Assembly (NCBI RefSeq): GCF_019443965.1
Contig: NZ_CP040814.1
Coordinates: 1,054,001 to 1,118,000 of the forward strand
Length of the DNA: 64,000 nt
Origin: Salinibacterium sp. M195
Lineage (GTDB): Bacteria; Actinomycetota; Actinomycetes; Actinomycetales; Microbacteriaceae
Direction: 5' to 3'
Positions 36,631 through 46,008 of this stretch are shown one piece after another. How positions within the stretch are numbered: position 1 is the first letter of the stretch; each line of letters begins with the position of its first letter. A program made the translations under genes and the position numbers. The notes beneath the pieces were generated by a model. That model was not told the origin of the DNA. It did not search any database and worked only from the letters and a program-made list of their open reading frames with translations.

Positions 36631-37437
36631 CTAGGCGGAAATGTCTCGGCGGTTGAAGATGACTCCTCCGATGACGAGTACGAGGGCTGAAATCCCGTAG
36701 ATCAGGCCGAGCGAGCCCCAGTCGGCGCCATCGCTCAATGGTGTGTTGCCAAACGCCCAGTGATAGGGCGAGAGGTTGTGCAGCCAATCGAGATCCGCGC
36801 TCTGGTTAGCAACGGAATTGAGTACGTAGCCGAAGAGCGCAATGCCGGCGGCGGCGGCAGAGGCGAAGGCGCGACGACCAGTAATTGCGCCTATTGCAAG
36901 GCCGAAGCTCGCCGAGAGGATCCCCAGCCCGAGGAGGGCGACCGTGCCAGCGAGGATGTCCGCCGGTTCGAGAGCGACCCCCGATGGCTCGTTGAGGATC
37001 AGCATGAGTATAAACACGACCGCAGCGAGCCACACCAGACGAAGGATGACGGCGAGGCTGCGTTCACTCATGATCTGCACGCGAGAAACTCCGTGCGCCA
37101 TCGTGAGTTCTAGCGAGCCAGATTCTTCGTCGCCAGCGATTGCTGCTGAACTCCAGAGCGTCGCGGCAATGACGATGAGCGCGAACCCGAGAAGTCCATA
37201 GGCGGTTGCTTGAACATACCCGGCTCCGCTGGAGAGGTCTTGGAAGCCAAGGGTGCTCGCAAGGCCGTCGGGGAGAGATTTGATGACGTCTTCGAAGCCA
37301 GCATCCTCTCCAGAGAATGACGAATACAGCGGAACGTACAGGAGGACTACGGCCGCCATTCCTAGAGTCCAGCCGAGAAGGCCGTGCCAAGAATCAGCGA
37401 GTGAGCGCCGTGTGAGGGGAAGGATGCTGGTGCTCAT
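36631..37437 (-). CDS. ABC-2 type exporter permease
   Basis: 268-residue membrane protein with six hydrophobic segments in the ABC-2 pattern: first helix near residues 20-38, then a large outside loop (SSFSGEDAGFEDVIKSLP). It also carries the cytosolic motif DEESGSLELTMAHGVSR, which is typical of such permeases. It overlaps the upstream ATPase by four bases. Together they form an exporter of unknown substrate, probably controlled by the TetR gene upstream. Drug or lipid export is a common role, but not shown here. Confidence 0.86.
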   Translation of the reverse strand: MSTSILPLTRRSLADSWHGLLGWTLGMAAVVLLYVPLYSSFSGEDAGFEDVIKSLPDGLASTLGFQDLSSGAGYVQATAYGLLGFALIVIAATLWSSAAIAGDEESGSLELTMAHGVSRVQIMSERSLAVILRLVWLAAVVFILMLILNEPSGVALEPADILAGTVALLGLGILSASFGLAIGAITGRRAFASAAAAGIALFGYVLNSVANQSADLDWLHNLSPYHWAFGNTPLSDGADWGSLGLIYGISALVLVIGGVIFNRRDISA

Positions 37438-38348
37438 TTCTTTGCCTCATTCGAGTAGAGGTTGATAACCGAAGATTCGAGATCTTGTTCTTCGACCCGA
37501 AGGTCGACAACGTGGAACGGGGCGATCGCCTTGACGAGCGCATCGATGTGCCCCTCGACGGTGCCGGTGACCTGAACGATGTCTCCGTCAACGACAGTGA
37601 GGTCGTCAAGTTGGGGCAGCGCAACGAGAGTCGTGCGGATGAGGTCGGCTGAGACATCCGTGAAGTCGATTACGACACGGCGCACGGCGCTCGCTCGCAG
37701 GCTGGCGACATCGCCGACAGTGACGATCTTTCCATTGCGGAGCACCGCTACCTGGTCTGCCGCGCTCTGGATCTCGCTCAGCACGTGAGAGCTGAGAAAG
37801 ACAGTTTGGCCATTGTTTTGGGCTTCGCGAACCATGCTGAGGAACTCTTGCTGCATGAGGGGGTCGAGCCCGCTTGTCGGCTCGTCGAGCACGAGGAGTT
37901 TCGGTTCGTGCATGAAGGCTTGCACGAGTCCGAGTTTCTGCTTGTTGCCTTTTGAGAGTTTGCGCACGTGGCGGCTGAGATCGAGGCCAAGACGCCCGGC
38001 GAGCTCGTCGATGCGTCCTGGGCTTACGCGTCCGCTTATCTCGGCGTAGTGCTTGAGTAGTGAGCGGCCGGTGACGCGACCTTCGAGAAGGAGCTCTCCT
38101 GGTAGGTAGCCGATATCGGTGCGGAGGTGAGCTCCACCTTCGATGGGGGAGCGGCCGAGCACGGTTGCATGACCAGAAGTGGGGCGGAGGATGTCGAGCA
38201 GCAAGCGCATGGTTGTGGTTTTGCCGGCGCCATTAGGGCCGATCATGCCAAAAACACTTCCTGTCTCGACAGCGAGATCCATACCGTCGAGGGCTGTGTG
38301 GCTGCCGAAGCGCTTGGTTAGCGCTCGAGTTTCAATTGCGTATGTCAT
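37434..38348 (-). CDS. ABC transporter ATPase (ABC-2 exporter)
   Basis: 304 residues from the ATG at 38348. It has Walker A GMIGPNGAGKTTTMRLLLD, signature KLSKGNKQKLGLVQAFMH and Walker B LLVLDEPTSGLDPLMQ, then a C-terminal domain of ~80 residues typical of daunorubicin-type exporter ATPases. The frame extends 83 codons further upstream into the TetR gene, but those residues are low-complexity and unrelated. No clear Shine-Dalgarno is seen. It is second in tetR-ATPase-permease. Confidence 0.88.
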   Translation of the reverse strand: MTYAIETRALTKRFGSHTALDGMDLAVETGSVFGMIGPNGAGKTTTMRLLLDILRPTSGHATVLGRSPIEGGAHLRTDIGYLPGELLLEGRVTGRSLLKHYAEISGRVSPGRIDELAGRLGLDLSRHVRKLSKGNKQKLGLVQAFMHEPKLLVLDEPTSGLDPLMQQEFLSMVREAQNNGQTVFLSSHVLSEIQSAADQVAVLRNGKIVTVGDVASLRASAVRRVVIDFTDVSADLIRTTLVALPQLDDLTVVDGDIVQVTGTVEGHIDALVKAIAPFHVVDLRVEEQDLESSVINLYSNEAKK

Positions 38349-38430
38349 GTGAGGGGCCGAAGCCCGGTCCTTTCGCTGAAGCGGAAAGCGAGGGGTGTGC
38401 TGGTGATGGAATTGGTGGACTGGCGTGTGG

Positions 38431-39141
38431 TCAATTGCTCGCGGTCGCGGCGGGCTGCGAAGGCGGGTCCGAATCAGGATCGTGCACGTGGCGTTGGGCG
38501 TTGAGCGAGTTGTGCGCGGCGTTGCTTGCATCGCGGGCCGCGGTGAGGGTGCTGTCGTCGGTGTAGAGGCCCTCGGTGTAGATCTCGAGTGCGGCATTGC
38601 CCATGCGGCTCAGGGTTTCGAGGCTGAAGCGATCGCTGCCGAGCGCGCGGGCGATGTGGCTTTGCAAGATCAGCGTGCCAAGACTGTGAGTGACAAGCAG
38701 CACGGCTCGGGCATGGGCATCGGTGCTCGGTCGCATCTGATCGTGGGAAACGCCTTCGTCGACGAGGTCGGTAGTCATCGTGACTAGGCGATCGAAAATC
38801 TCGATTCCCGCGTCAGAGTCATCGGTGAACAGTCGGGTGAGGTAGTTGAGCCATGGTTGGTAGGCGTCGAGGTCGGAGTACCAGTCATTGAGTGTTGCAG
38901 AGATGTCGCTTTCGCCGATTCCCTTTTTGAGCTGGGTGAGTTCAGTGATGATGAATTCGTCGCACGCCCGCTTGAGCTCACGCATGCTTCCGAAGTGGTG
39001 GATGACGAGTCCGGCGCTGACCCCTGCCTCTGTGGCGACGGCGCGGGCGCTTGTCGCGGCGAAGCCTCGCTCTCCGATGAGCAAGATCGTGGCGTCGCGG
39101 ATTCGAGCCCGTGTTGTGGAATCGTCTTTTGTTGAACGCAT
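38431..39141 (-). CDS. TetR-family transcriptional repressor
   Basis: 236 residues from ATG 39141. The N-terminal HTH is TRARIRDATILLIGERGFAATSARAVATEAGVSAGLVIHHFGS in essence (about residues 10-52). A helical ligand domain with an unrelated sequence follows, and the tail is Ser/Asn/Pro-rich. It probably represses itself and the downstream ABC exporter. Its own promoter contains palindromes, and its start codon follows a -10 box by seven bases. Confidence 0.9.
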   Translation of the reverse strand: MRSTKDDSTTRARIRDATILLIGERGFAATSARAVATEAGVSAGLVIHHFGSMRELKRACDEFIITELTQLKKGIGESDISATLNDWYSDLDAYQPWLNYLTRLFTDDSDAGIEIFDRLVTMTTDLVDEGVSHDQMRPSTDAHARAVLLVTHSLGTLILQSHIARALGSDRFSLETLSRMGNAALEIYTEGLYTDDSTLTAARDASNAAHNSLNAQRHVHDPDSDPPSQPAATASN

Positions 39142-39167
39142 GTTTAATAAACTAAACGAGTGTTTAG
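39142..39167. promoter_or_regulatory. TetR operator candidates
   Basis: Two perfect palindromes touch each other: GTTTA-A-TAAAC (39142-39152) and CTAAAC-GAGT-GTTTAG (39152-39167). They cover the -10 box, the spacer and the 5' end of the tetR transcript, the usual place for autorepression. Confidence 0.65.
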
Positions 39168-39177
39168 CAAAGATCAA
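39149..39177 (-). promoter_or_regulatory. tetR promoter
   Basis: On the minus strand TTGATC (39172-39177), 17 bp, TAGTTT (39149-39154), then seven bases and the ATG. Spacing is ideal and predicts a leaderless mRNA. Confidence 0.7.
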
Positions 39178-39226
39178 GCGGGATCGCCCATCACTCGGCG
39201 ACCCTGCACCGGCAATCCCCAGCCGG

Positions 39227-39232
39227 TAGGCT
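39227..39232 (+). promoter_or_regulatory. -10 box for guaB3
   Basis: TAGGCT fits TANNNT and ends six bases before the GTG at 39239. CTGCAC lies 17 bp upstream as a weak -35. Predicted leaderless. Confidence 0.5.
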
Positions 39233-39238
39233 GGACGA

Positions 39239-40360
39239 GTGAATGATTTTGAGATTGGCCGGGCCAAGCGCGCTCGCCGCGTCTACTCCTTTGATGACAT
39301 CGCGATCGTGCCATCGCGCCGCACGCGAGACCCCCGCGATGTCTCGGTGAGCTGGACGATTGACGCGTACACCTTCGACATCCCGGTAATCGCGGCCCCC
39401 ATGGACTCCGTGGTCTCACCGGCAACCGCCATCGCGATGGGCAAGCTCGGCGGCCTCGGAGTGCTTGACCTTGAAGGGCTGTGGACTCGCTACGAGAACC
39501 CCGAACCCGTGCTCGCAGAAATCCGCACGCTTCCCACCGATCAGGCGACTGCACGCATGCAGCAGTTGTACTCCGAGCCGATTAAACCCGAGCTCGTAAC
39601 TCAACGTCTCGCCGAAATTCGCGAAGCCGGAGTGCCAGTCGCCGGCGCGCTGAGCCCGCAGCGCACAAAAGAACTTCACCAGACCGTCGTCGACGCCGGA
39701 GTCGACCTGTTCGTCATCCGCGGCACCACGGTCAGCGCCGAACACGTCTCCAAGACCACTGAGCCCCTCAACCTTAAAGAGTTCATCTACGAACTCGACG
39801 TCCCCGTGATCGTGGGAGGCGCCGCGACCTACACGGCAGCGCTGCACCTCATGCGCACCGGTGCCGCCGGCGTTCTCGTCGGATTCGGCGGAGGAGCCTC
39901 AAGCACCACCCGAACTGCCCTCGGAATTCATGCCCCCATGGCAACCGCCGTTGCGGACGTTGCTGGCGCTCGCCGTGACTACATGGACGAGTCCGGTGGT
40001 CGTTACGTGCACGTCATCGCTGACGGCGGCCTCGGCACGAGCGGCGACATCGTGAAAGCAATTTCTGTTGGCGCAGATGCCGTGATGCTCGGCAGCGCTC
40101 TCGCGCGCGCAACCGAAGCTCCCGGTGGTGGCTACCACTGGGGTCAAGAGGCGCACCACTCCGAACTCCCTCGCGGAAATCGCGTTGAGGTTGGCCAGCT
40201 TGCTCCGCTCGCTGAGATTCTCAACGGGCCATCGTCGCACCCCAACGGCCAGTCAAACCTCGTCGGTGCACTGCGCCGCTCGATGGCAACGACCGGCTAC
40301 TCCGACCTGAAAGAGTTCCAACGCGTCGACGTTGTCGTCGCTCCCTACAACACGCTGTAG
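39239..40360 (+). CDS. guaB3: GuaB3-family IMP dehydrogenase paralogue
   Basis: 373-residue TIM-barrel protein of the GuaB3 family found in actinobacteria beside true GuaB. It starts ARRVYSFDDIAIVPSRRTRDP and has no CBS domains. The nucleotide-phosphate loop reads VGFGGGASSTTRTALGI. The position of the IMPDH catalytic cysteine (ICTTR in GuaB) is a serine here (SSTTR), so ordinary IMPDH chemistry is doubtful. A purine role is inferred from family and neighbourhood only. Confidence 0.9.
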   Translation: MNDFEIGRAKRARRVYSFDDIAIVPSRRTRDPRDVSVSWTIDAYTFDIPVIAAPMDSVVSPATAIAMGKLGGLGVLDLEGLWTRYENPEPVLAEIRTLPTDQATARMQQLYSEPIKPELVTQRLAEIREAGVPVAGALSPQRTKELHQTVVDAGVDLFVIRGTTVSAEHVSKTTEPLNLKEFIYELDVPVIVGGAATYTAALHLMRTGAAGVLVGFGGGASSTTRTALGIHAPMATAVADVAGARRDYMDESGGRYVHVIADGGLGTSGDIVKAISVGADAVMLGSALARATEAPGGGYHWGQEAHHSELPRGNRVEVGQLAPLAEILNGPSSHPNGQSNLVGALRRSMATTGYSDLKEFQRVDVVVAPYNTL

Positions 40361-40432
40361 CTGACACGCACGGCGGTACCCCGGTGAAGCAACTCACAGG
40401 GAGAGGTCAGCGGCAGGCTGGAGGATTTGTTC

Positions 40433-42178
40433 ATGGCAAAGGCTCAATCACAACCGCAGGCCCGATCAGTACCCCAGACAGCAGCATTGAACGCCGAACA
40501 ACGCAGCGCAGCGATTGCGGCGCTGAGGGAGACAGAACTCGACATCCTCGTCATCGGCGGTGGCATTGTCGGCACCGGAAGTGCTCTAGATGCCGTGACG
40601 CGTGGCCTCGCCGTGGGAATGGTCGAGGCGCGCGACTGGGCCTCTGGCACCTCTAGCCGGTCATCGAAGCTGGTGCACGGCGGCATCCGCTATCTCGAAC
40701 AGCTCGATTTTCGGTTGGTACGGGAAGCTCTCAAGGAGCGCGGTTTGCTATTGCAGCGCCTCGCACCTCACCTCGTGCGGCCCGTGCGGTTTCTTTATCC
40801 CGTGACCAAGCCGATCTTTGAACGTCTCTATATCGGTGCGGGAATGTTGCTCTATGACCTGCTGAGCTACACGGGCGGTCGTCCGCCAGGAGTGCCGCAT
40901 CACCGACATTTGACCCGTCGCCAAATGTTGCGTGCGGCACCAGGTCTGCGTGCTGATGCCTTTCGCGGCGGATTGACCTACTACGACGCTCAAGTGGATG
41001 ACGCGCGCTACGTTTCGACGTTGGCACGCACCGCGAGCTTCTATGGCGCCCACGTGGCGAACCGAGTTCGAGTCGAAGACTTCGTCAAAGTTGGCGAGCG
41101 TGTTGTCGGAGTGATGGCTCACGATCTTGAGACCGGCGAGCGTTTCGAAATTCGCGCGAAGCAAGTCGTTAATGCGACCGGCGTCTGGACTGACGATACG
41201 CAGGCGATGGTGGGAGAGCGCGGGCAATTCAAGGTGCGGGCGTCGAAGGGGGTTCACCTCGTTGTGCCTCGCGATCGTTTCCAATCGAAATTGGGGCTTC
41301 TACTCCGCACCGAGAAAAGCGTTCTTTTCGTCATTCCGTGGGGCCGACACTGGCTGATTGGCACCACGGATACGGATTGGGATCTCGATAAAGCTCACCC
41401 GGCTGCTACGGCCGCCGACATCGACTATCTCCTCAAACATGTCAATAAAGTGCTGGCTGTGCCACTGACTCGAGACGATGTTGAAGGTGTCTACGCTGGC
41501 CTGCGGCCGCTGCTTGCCGGCGAGTCTGACCTAACATCCAAGCTCAGCCGCGAACACATCGTTACCCATAGCGTTCCGGGCCTCGTTGTCGTTGCAGGAG
41601 GCAAATGGACGACTTATCGCATCATGGCGCAAGATGCGGTGGATGCCGCTGTCGATGCCCTCGACGGCAAGATTCCCGCGAGCATCACCGAAGAGGTAGC
41701 GCTCCTCGGCGCTGAAGGTTACCGCGCCGCGTGGAACAAACGGGCCGCCATCGCTCGCACGTTCGGAGTGCACACATCACGAGTCGAGCACCTGTTGAAC
41801 CGCTACGGGGTCTTGGCGACAGAAGTGCTCGAGCTAGTGCGCCACAACCCCGCCCTCGTCGAGGCGTTGCCGGGTGCCGATGACTACATCGCGGCCGAGG
41901 TCGTCTACGCAACGAGTCGTGAGGGTGCCATGCATCTCGATGATGTTCTGGCACGGCGAACTCGTATATCGATAGAGGCATGGGATCGCGGCGTCTCTGC
42001 TGCACCCGTCGCTGCTGGCCTGATGGCCAGTGTTCTCGGGTGGGATGACGCACGGACTGCGGTAGAGATTGAGCGCTACCTGCAGCGAGTGGACGCAGAG
42101 ATTGCCAGCCAGCTGCAGCCCGATGATGAGTCCGCTGACAGGGTTCGGCTCGAAGCACCAGATATCGTTAGCGAGTGA
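40433..42178 (+). CDS. glpD: Glycerol-3-phosphate dehydrogenase (FAD, GlpD type)
   Basis: Membrane-associated flavoenzyme oxidising glycerol 3-phosphate to dihydroxyacetone phosphate and feeding electrons to quinone. The 581-residue protein has the FAD dinucleotide motif ILVIGGGIVGTGSALDAVTRG and GTSSRSSKLVHGGIRYLEQ. Also present are FVIPWGRHWLIGTTDTDWD and a C-terminal cap domain. ATG 40433 is chosen because GGAGG lies eight bases upstream; a TTG at 40427 is too close to it. Confidence 0.95.
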   Translation: MAKAQSQPQARSVPQTAALNAEQRSAAIAALRETELDILVIGGGIVGTGSALDAVTRGLAVGMVEARDWASGTSSRSSKLVHGGIRYLEQLDFRLVREALKERGLLLQRLAPHLVRPVRFLYPVTKPIFERLYIGAGMLLYDLLSYTGGRPPGVPHHRHLTRRQMLRAAPGLRADAFRGGLTYYDAQVDDARYVSTLARTASFYGAHVANRVRVEDFVKVGERVVGVMAHDLETGERFEIRAKQVVNATGVWTDDTQAMVGERGQFKVRASKGVHLVVPRDRFQSKLGLLLRTEKSVLFVIPWGRHWLIGTTDTDWDLDKAHPAATAADIDYLLKHVNKVLAVPLTRDDVEGVYAGLRPLLAGESDLTSKLSREHIVTHSVPGLVVVAGGKWTTYRIMAQDAVDAAVDALDGKIPASITEEVALLGAEGYRAAWNKRAAIARTFGVHTSRVEHLLNRYGVLATEVLELVRHNPALVEALPGADDYIAAEVVYATSREGAMHLDDVLARRTRISIEAWDRGVSAAPVAAGLMASVLGWDDARTAVEIERYLQRVDAEIASQLQPDDESADRVRLEAPDIVSE

Positions 42179-42987
42179 GTACGCCCGTTTCCCCGCCCCC
42201 GGCACCTGCCGATCCTGTTCCCGTTCCCGCGACAATGTGGCAAATCGCGCGCCGGCCACGCTGGATTGGTGCCCTGATCCTGTCTCTCGCGATCGCGGCG
42301 AGTTTTGCGGCTCTTGGCCAATGGCAGTTGAGCCGCAGCCTTGAGGGTGGCGAAATCACCGAGAAGCAGAGCGAAACTGTTGTTCAGCTTGACTCCGTTG
42401 CCAGCGCTCAAGAGCCACTCGCGTCGGCGACGACCGGCCAATCGGTGCGGTTTGAGGCGGAGTTGGTCTCGGGCGACTATGTTGTGCTCTCCGATCGAAG
42501 GAACACCGACGGGATGGGTTACTGGGTCGTCGGTCATGGCATTGAGCCGAGCGGTGCGAGCATCGCCATCGCTCTGGGGTGGGCGCCGTCAATAGATGCT
42601 GCCGCATCCGCAATCGCTGAACTTGAATCATCCCCGCCGTCGTCGACGTTCACTGGTCGGCTGCTACCAACAGAATCTCCGCAACAATCAGACTTCGAGG
42701 CGGGAACGCGGAGTGCTCTGGCCGTATCCGAGCTCGTCAATATCTGGCAGGACGTGCCGGCCGGAACCTACGGTGGCTACGTGGTGAGTTTCGATGCGCC
42801 GGCCGGACTCGATGCGATCGATTCTCCGCCGCCATCGACGGAGGTTTCACTCAACCTCCTCAACGTCTTTTATGCGATCGAGTGGGTCGTCTTTGCGGGC
42901 TTCGCCATTTTCTTGTGGTACCGCCTCGTGCGGGATGTCTGGGAAGAAGAGCGCGAAGAACGTGACCCCGACACAGCCGTAGACTAG
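42175..42987 (+). CDS. SURF1-family protein
   Basis: 270-residue membrane protein with an N-terminal transmembrane helix (ALILSLAIAASFAALG, about residues 22-38) ending in GQWQLSR. It has a central external domain and a C-terminal helix (about 232-250). The pattern matches SURF1, an assembly factor for haem-copper cytochrome c oxidase. Its GTG overlaps the glpD stop, linking it to a respiratory gene. A specific role in this organism is inferred. Confidence 0.87.
   Translation: MSTPVSPPPAPADPVPVPATMWQIARRPRWIGALILSLAIAASFAALGQWQLSRSLEGGEITEKQSETVVQLDSVASAQEPLASATTGQSVRFEAELVSGDYVVLSDRRNTDGMGYWVVGHGIEPSGASIAIALGWAPSIDAAASAIAELESSPPSSTFTGRLLPTESPQQSDFEAGTRSALAVSELVNIWQDVPAGTYGGYVVSFDAPAGLDAIDSPPPSTEVSLNLLNVFYAIEWVVFAGFAIFLWYRLVRDVWEEEREERDPDTAVD
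42980..42985 (+). promoter_or_regulatory. -10 box for the DUF3817 gene
   Basis: TAGACT fits TANNNT, six bases before the ATG at 42992, and overlaps the SURF1 stop. It suggests a leaderless internal transcript. Confidence 0.4.
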
Positions 42988-42991
42988 AGCT

Positions 42992-43450
42992 ATGGCTCTC
43001 GGTCCCCGGCTTTCTGACTTTCCTCGCATTCGGCGCACGCTCGCTATCTACAAGGTGTCGTCGATCATCACCGGCAGTTTTCTGCTGGTGCTGTGCCTGA
43101 TGATGTTTCTGCGGTATGGGCTCGGGGGCGATATCGAACTTAATGGTCCCGCCGGATTCCTCGCACTGACTCCCAAGATTCTTGTTCAGGGCATCAACGT
43201 ATCGACGATAATTCTGGCGGTTCACGGCTGGCTTTACGTTTTCTATGTCGCGGCAGACTTCATTCTTTGGCGTCTAGCTCGCTTCTCGTTCTTGCGGTTC
43301 TTGTACATCGCCCTCGGTGGTGTCATCCCGTTGCTGTCGTTCTTCCTTGAGCGTCAGGTCCCTCGTTTCGTCAACGCGAAACTTGACCGTATTGAATCCG
43401 CTGCAGCTGCGAAAGCGGCGGGCGCTGACTCCGCAAAGGCTTCCGCATGA
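42992..43450 (+). CDS. DUF3817 membrane protein
   Basis: 152 residues with three hydrophobic segments and basic ends. The text [20 protein letters not shown] near the start and the central [14 protein letters not shown] are typical of DUF3817. Such proteins are widespread in actinobacteria, commonly next to guaA as here, and have unknown function. The C-terminus is Ala/Lys-rich. The stop overlaps the guaA start. Confidence 0.85.
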   Translation: MALGPRLSDFPRIRRTLAIYKVSSIITGSFLLVLCLMMFLRYGLGGDIELNGPAGFLALTPKILVQGINVSTIILAVHGWLYVFYVAADFILWRLARFSFLRFLYIALGGVIPLLSFFLERQVPRFVNAKLDRIESAAAAKAAGADSAKASA

Positions 43451-45042
43451 CCGATTCCTCGGCCACATCCGCAGACACAAATGCTCGTCCCGTTCTCGTC
43501 GTCGATTTCGGCGCCCAGTACGCGCAGTTGATTGCGCGCCGCGTGCGCGAAGCCAACGTGTACAGCGAGATTGTTCCGCACACCATCACGGCGGCAGAGA
43601 TCGCTGCTAAGAACCCGGCCGGGATCGTGCTGAGCGGTGGCCCTTCGAGCGTCTATGAGCCTGGCTCGCCCGATCTCGACCCCGGCATCCTCAAGCTCGG
43701 CGTTCCCGTCTTGGGCATTTGCTACGGCTTTCAGGTGATGGCCCGCCAACTCGGCGGCACCGTTGCTAAGACGGGACTGCGCGAATATGGCGCCACCGAC
43801 ATGAGCGTTCAGGGCAATGGCGGTTCGCTGCTCGGCGAACAACCCAACAAGCAGACGGTGTGGATGAGCCACGGCGACGCCGTGACCGAAGCTCCAGAAG
43901 GTTTTGACGTCTTGGCCAGCAGCGAGGCAACTCCGGTTGCCGCGTTCGCGAGCAAGGAACGCGGTCTCTACGGCGTGCAGTGGCACCCCGAAGTGAAGCA
44001 CTCTGAGTTCGGTCAGGCAGTACTCGAGAACTTCCTGCACGATGCTGCCGGCATTCCTGCCGACTGGAACAGCGGAAACGTCATCACCGAACAGGTTGCG
44101 CGCATTCGTGAACAGGTCGGTTCGGCTCGCGTAATCTGTGGTCTCTCCGGCGGAGTCGACTCCGCTGTGGCGGCCGCGATCGTGCACAAGGCCGTCGGAG
44201 ACCAACTCGTCTGCATCTTCGTTGACCATGGTTTGCTGCGTCAGGATGAGCGCCGCCAGGTTGAAGAAGACTACGTCGCCTCGACCGGTGTGCGTCTCGT
44301 TACCGTCGATGCCGTTGACCAGTTCATGGATGCTCTCGCCGGAGTCACCGACCCCGAGACGAAGCGCAAGATCATTGGCCGCGAATTCATCCGCAGCTTC
44401 GAAAATGCTGCCGAAGCTCTCGTGCTCGAGACGCAGGGCAGCGAAGACACCGTCAAGTTCCTCGTTCAAGGAACGCTGTACCCGGATGTTGTGGAGAGTG
44501 GCGGAGGAACCGGCACCGCGAACATCAAGAGTCACCACAACGTCGGTGGGCTTCCCGAAGACTTGCAGTTCGCTCTCGTAGAGCCGCTGCGCACCCTGTT
44601 CAAGGACGAAGTGCGCGCGATCGGCCGCGAGCTTGGATTGCCGGAGGTCATTGTTGGCCGCCAGCCGTTCCCTGGCCCCGGCCTCGGCATCCGCATTATC
44701 GGTGAAGTCACCCACGACCGTCTTGAGCTGCTGCGCAAGGCGGATGCGATTGCTCGCGCCGAACTCACCGCAGCAGGTCTCGACGACACCATCTGGCAGT
44801 GCCCCGTTGTGCTTCTCGCCGACGTTCGTTCGGTGGGCGTTCAGGGCGATGGTCGTACCTACGGTCACCCGATCGTGTTGCGCCCCGTGTCATCCGAAGA
44901 TGCGATGACCGCCGACTGGACGCGCCTGCCGTACGACGTGCTCGCAAAGATTTCTAACCGCATCACCAACGAGGTGGATGGGGTAAACCGGGTGGTTCTC
45001 GACGTTACGTCGAAGCCACCGGGAACGATTGAGTGGGAGTAA
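43447..45042 (+). CDS. guaA: GMP synthase (glutamine-hydrolysing)
   Basis: Converts XMP to GMP using glutamine and ATP. The 531-residue protein has a class I glutaminase domain (about residues 15-210) with the nucleophile cysteine in [11 protein letters not shown] and the His-Glu in QWHPEVKHS. The ATP-pyrophosphatase domain has [14 protein letters not shown], and the dimerisation domain ends [16 protein letters not shown]. The ATG overlaps the DUF3817 stop. A very strong terminator follows. Confidence 0.98.
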   Translation: MTDSSATSADTNARPVLVVDFGAQYAQLIARRVREANVYSEIVPHTITAAEIAAKNPAGIVLSGGPSSVYEPGSPDLDPGILKLGVPVLGICYGFQVMARQLGGTVAKTGLREYGATDMSVQGNGGSLLGEQPNKQTVWMSHGDAVTEAPEGFDVLASSEATPVAAFASKERGLYGVQWHPEVKHSEFGQAVLENFLHDAAGIPADWNSGNVITEQVARIREQVGSARVICGLSGGVDSAVAAAIVHKAVGDQLVCIFVDHGLLRQDERRQVEEDYVASTGVRLVTVDAVDQFMDALAGVTDPETKRKIIGREFIRSFENAAEALVLETQGSEDTVKFLVQGTLYPDVVESGGGTGTANIKSHHNVGGLPEDLQFALVEPLRTLFKDEVRAIGRELGLPEVIVGRQPFPGPGLGIRIIGEVTHDRLELLRKADAIARAELTAAGLDDTIWQCPVVLLADVRSVGVQGDGRTYGHPIVLRPVSSEDAMTADWTRLPYDVLAKISNRITNEVDGVNRVVLDVTSKPPGTIEWE

Positions 45043-45054
45043 CCCGCTAACGCG

Positions 45055-45097
45055 AAAGCCCCCGTCACCCGGCTGTTGCCGAGGTGACGGGGGCTTT
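45055..45097. terminator. Strong terminator after guaA
   Basis: A 15-bp perfect stem (45055-45069 with 45083-45097) built on AAAGCCCCCGTCACC and its complement, with A and T tracts at either end. It probably serves both guaA and the convergent gene at 45120. Confidence 0.92.
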
Positions 45098-45119
45098 GTC
45101 GTTACTAGGCCGCGGTTTG

Positions 45120-45929
45120 TTAGTCCCGAAGGATTGAGAAGAAGCGCAGCAGTTCGAGGTACAGCCAGATGACGGTGATCATGATGCCGAAGGCACCCTT
45201 CCAGCCGAAAGCCCGAGGTGCGCCGCTTGCTGCACCTTTTTGGATGAAGTCGAAGTCGAGCACGAGGGAATACGCGGCCATGATGACGACGAGCACACCG
45301 AGAACAACGCCGAAGGGGATTCCGATGAAGGGAATCTCAGCGCTGCGGAGGCCGAATGCATCGTCTGTGGCACCAGTGGCCATCATGACGACGTTGACGA
45401 GCGAGAAGATTACGTAGCCGACCATCGCGATCAGGAAGACCTTGGTGGCCTTCTTCGACGCGCGGATCTTGCCGCTCGCGAAGAGCGCAAGGGTCACACC
45501 GACGACAATAATTGTCGCAATAACGGCCTGAGTGACGACCCCGCCGTACGCATTCTCGTAGAACCGCGAGATTCCTCCGACGAAGACTCCTTCAACGGCA
45601 GAGTATGCCAGGACAAGGGCCCCGGAAGGCTGCTTCTTGAAAATATTGACCAGAGCGAGAACGAAACCGACGAGGCCAGCACCGATCCAGAGCAGCGGAA
45701 GGGAGGGCGAGATTACCCAGCTGATTGCAGCGCCAACGAGGAGAAGCGCGAACGCTCCCACTGTCTTGGCAATGGTGTCTTCGACGGTCATGACGTCACC
45801 GGAGGCAGGCGGTGCCTCGCGGTTGTACATGTCGTTGAGCTGCTGGTTGGATACCTGGTTCGCTACGGCGATTCCGCCGCGCGAGCTAAAAGCAGCATCG
45901 CGGGAGAAAGCGGGGTTATTGAGTGCCAT
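45120..45929 (-). CDS. Bax inhibitor-1/YccA-family membrane protein
   Basis: 269-residue protein with a soluble N-terminus (MALNNPAFSRDAAF, then MTVEDTIAKTVGAFALLLVG) and seven hydrophobic segments. It ends DFDFIQKGAASGAPRAFGWKGAFGIMITVIWLYLELLR in essence, the YccA/BI-1 signature. Members are proposed calcium-leak channels or regulators of membrane proteases; the role here is not known. AGAGGAA precedes the ATG on the minus strand. Confidence 0.93.
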   Translation of the reverse strand: MALNNPAFSRDAAFSSRGGIAVANQVSNQQLNDMYNREAPPASGDVMTVEDTIAKTVGAFALLLVGAAISWVISPSLPLLWIGAGLVGFVLALVNIFKKQPSGALVLAYSAVEGVFVGGISRFYENAYGGVVTQAVIATIIVVGVTLALFASGKIRASKKATKVFLIAMVGYVIFSLVNVVMMATGATDDAFGLRSAEIPFIGIPFGVVLGVLVVIMAAYSLVLDFDFIQKGAASGAPRAFGWKGAFGIMITVIWLYLELLRFFSILRD

Positions 45930-46008
45930 GATTCCTCTGTTTGGTGTGGTGTCACACGTTAGTGACGCACCCCCAAAACTACCGGAGTTCGCTGAGAAAT
46001 TCCGCTTT

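Noticed and set aside
43354..44868. A 504-codon open frame on the minus strand across guaA
   Set aside because: It is fully antisense to an intact guaA, has low-complexity His/Asp/Arg composition and no ribosome site. It is a shadow of codon bias in G+C-rich DNA.
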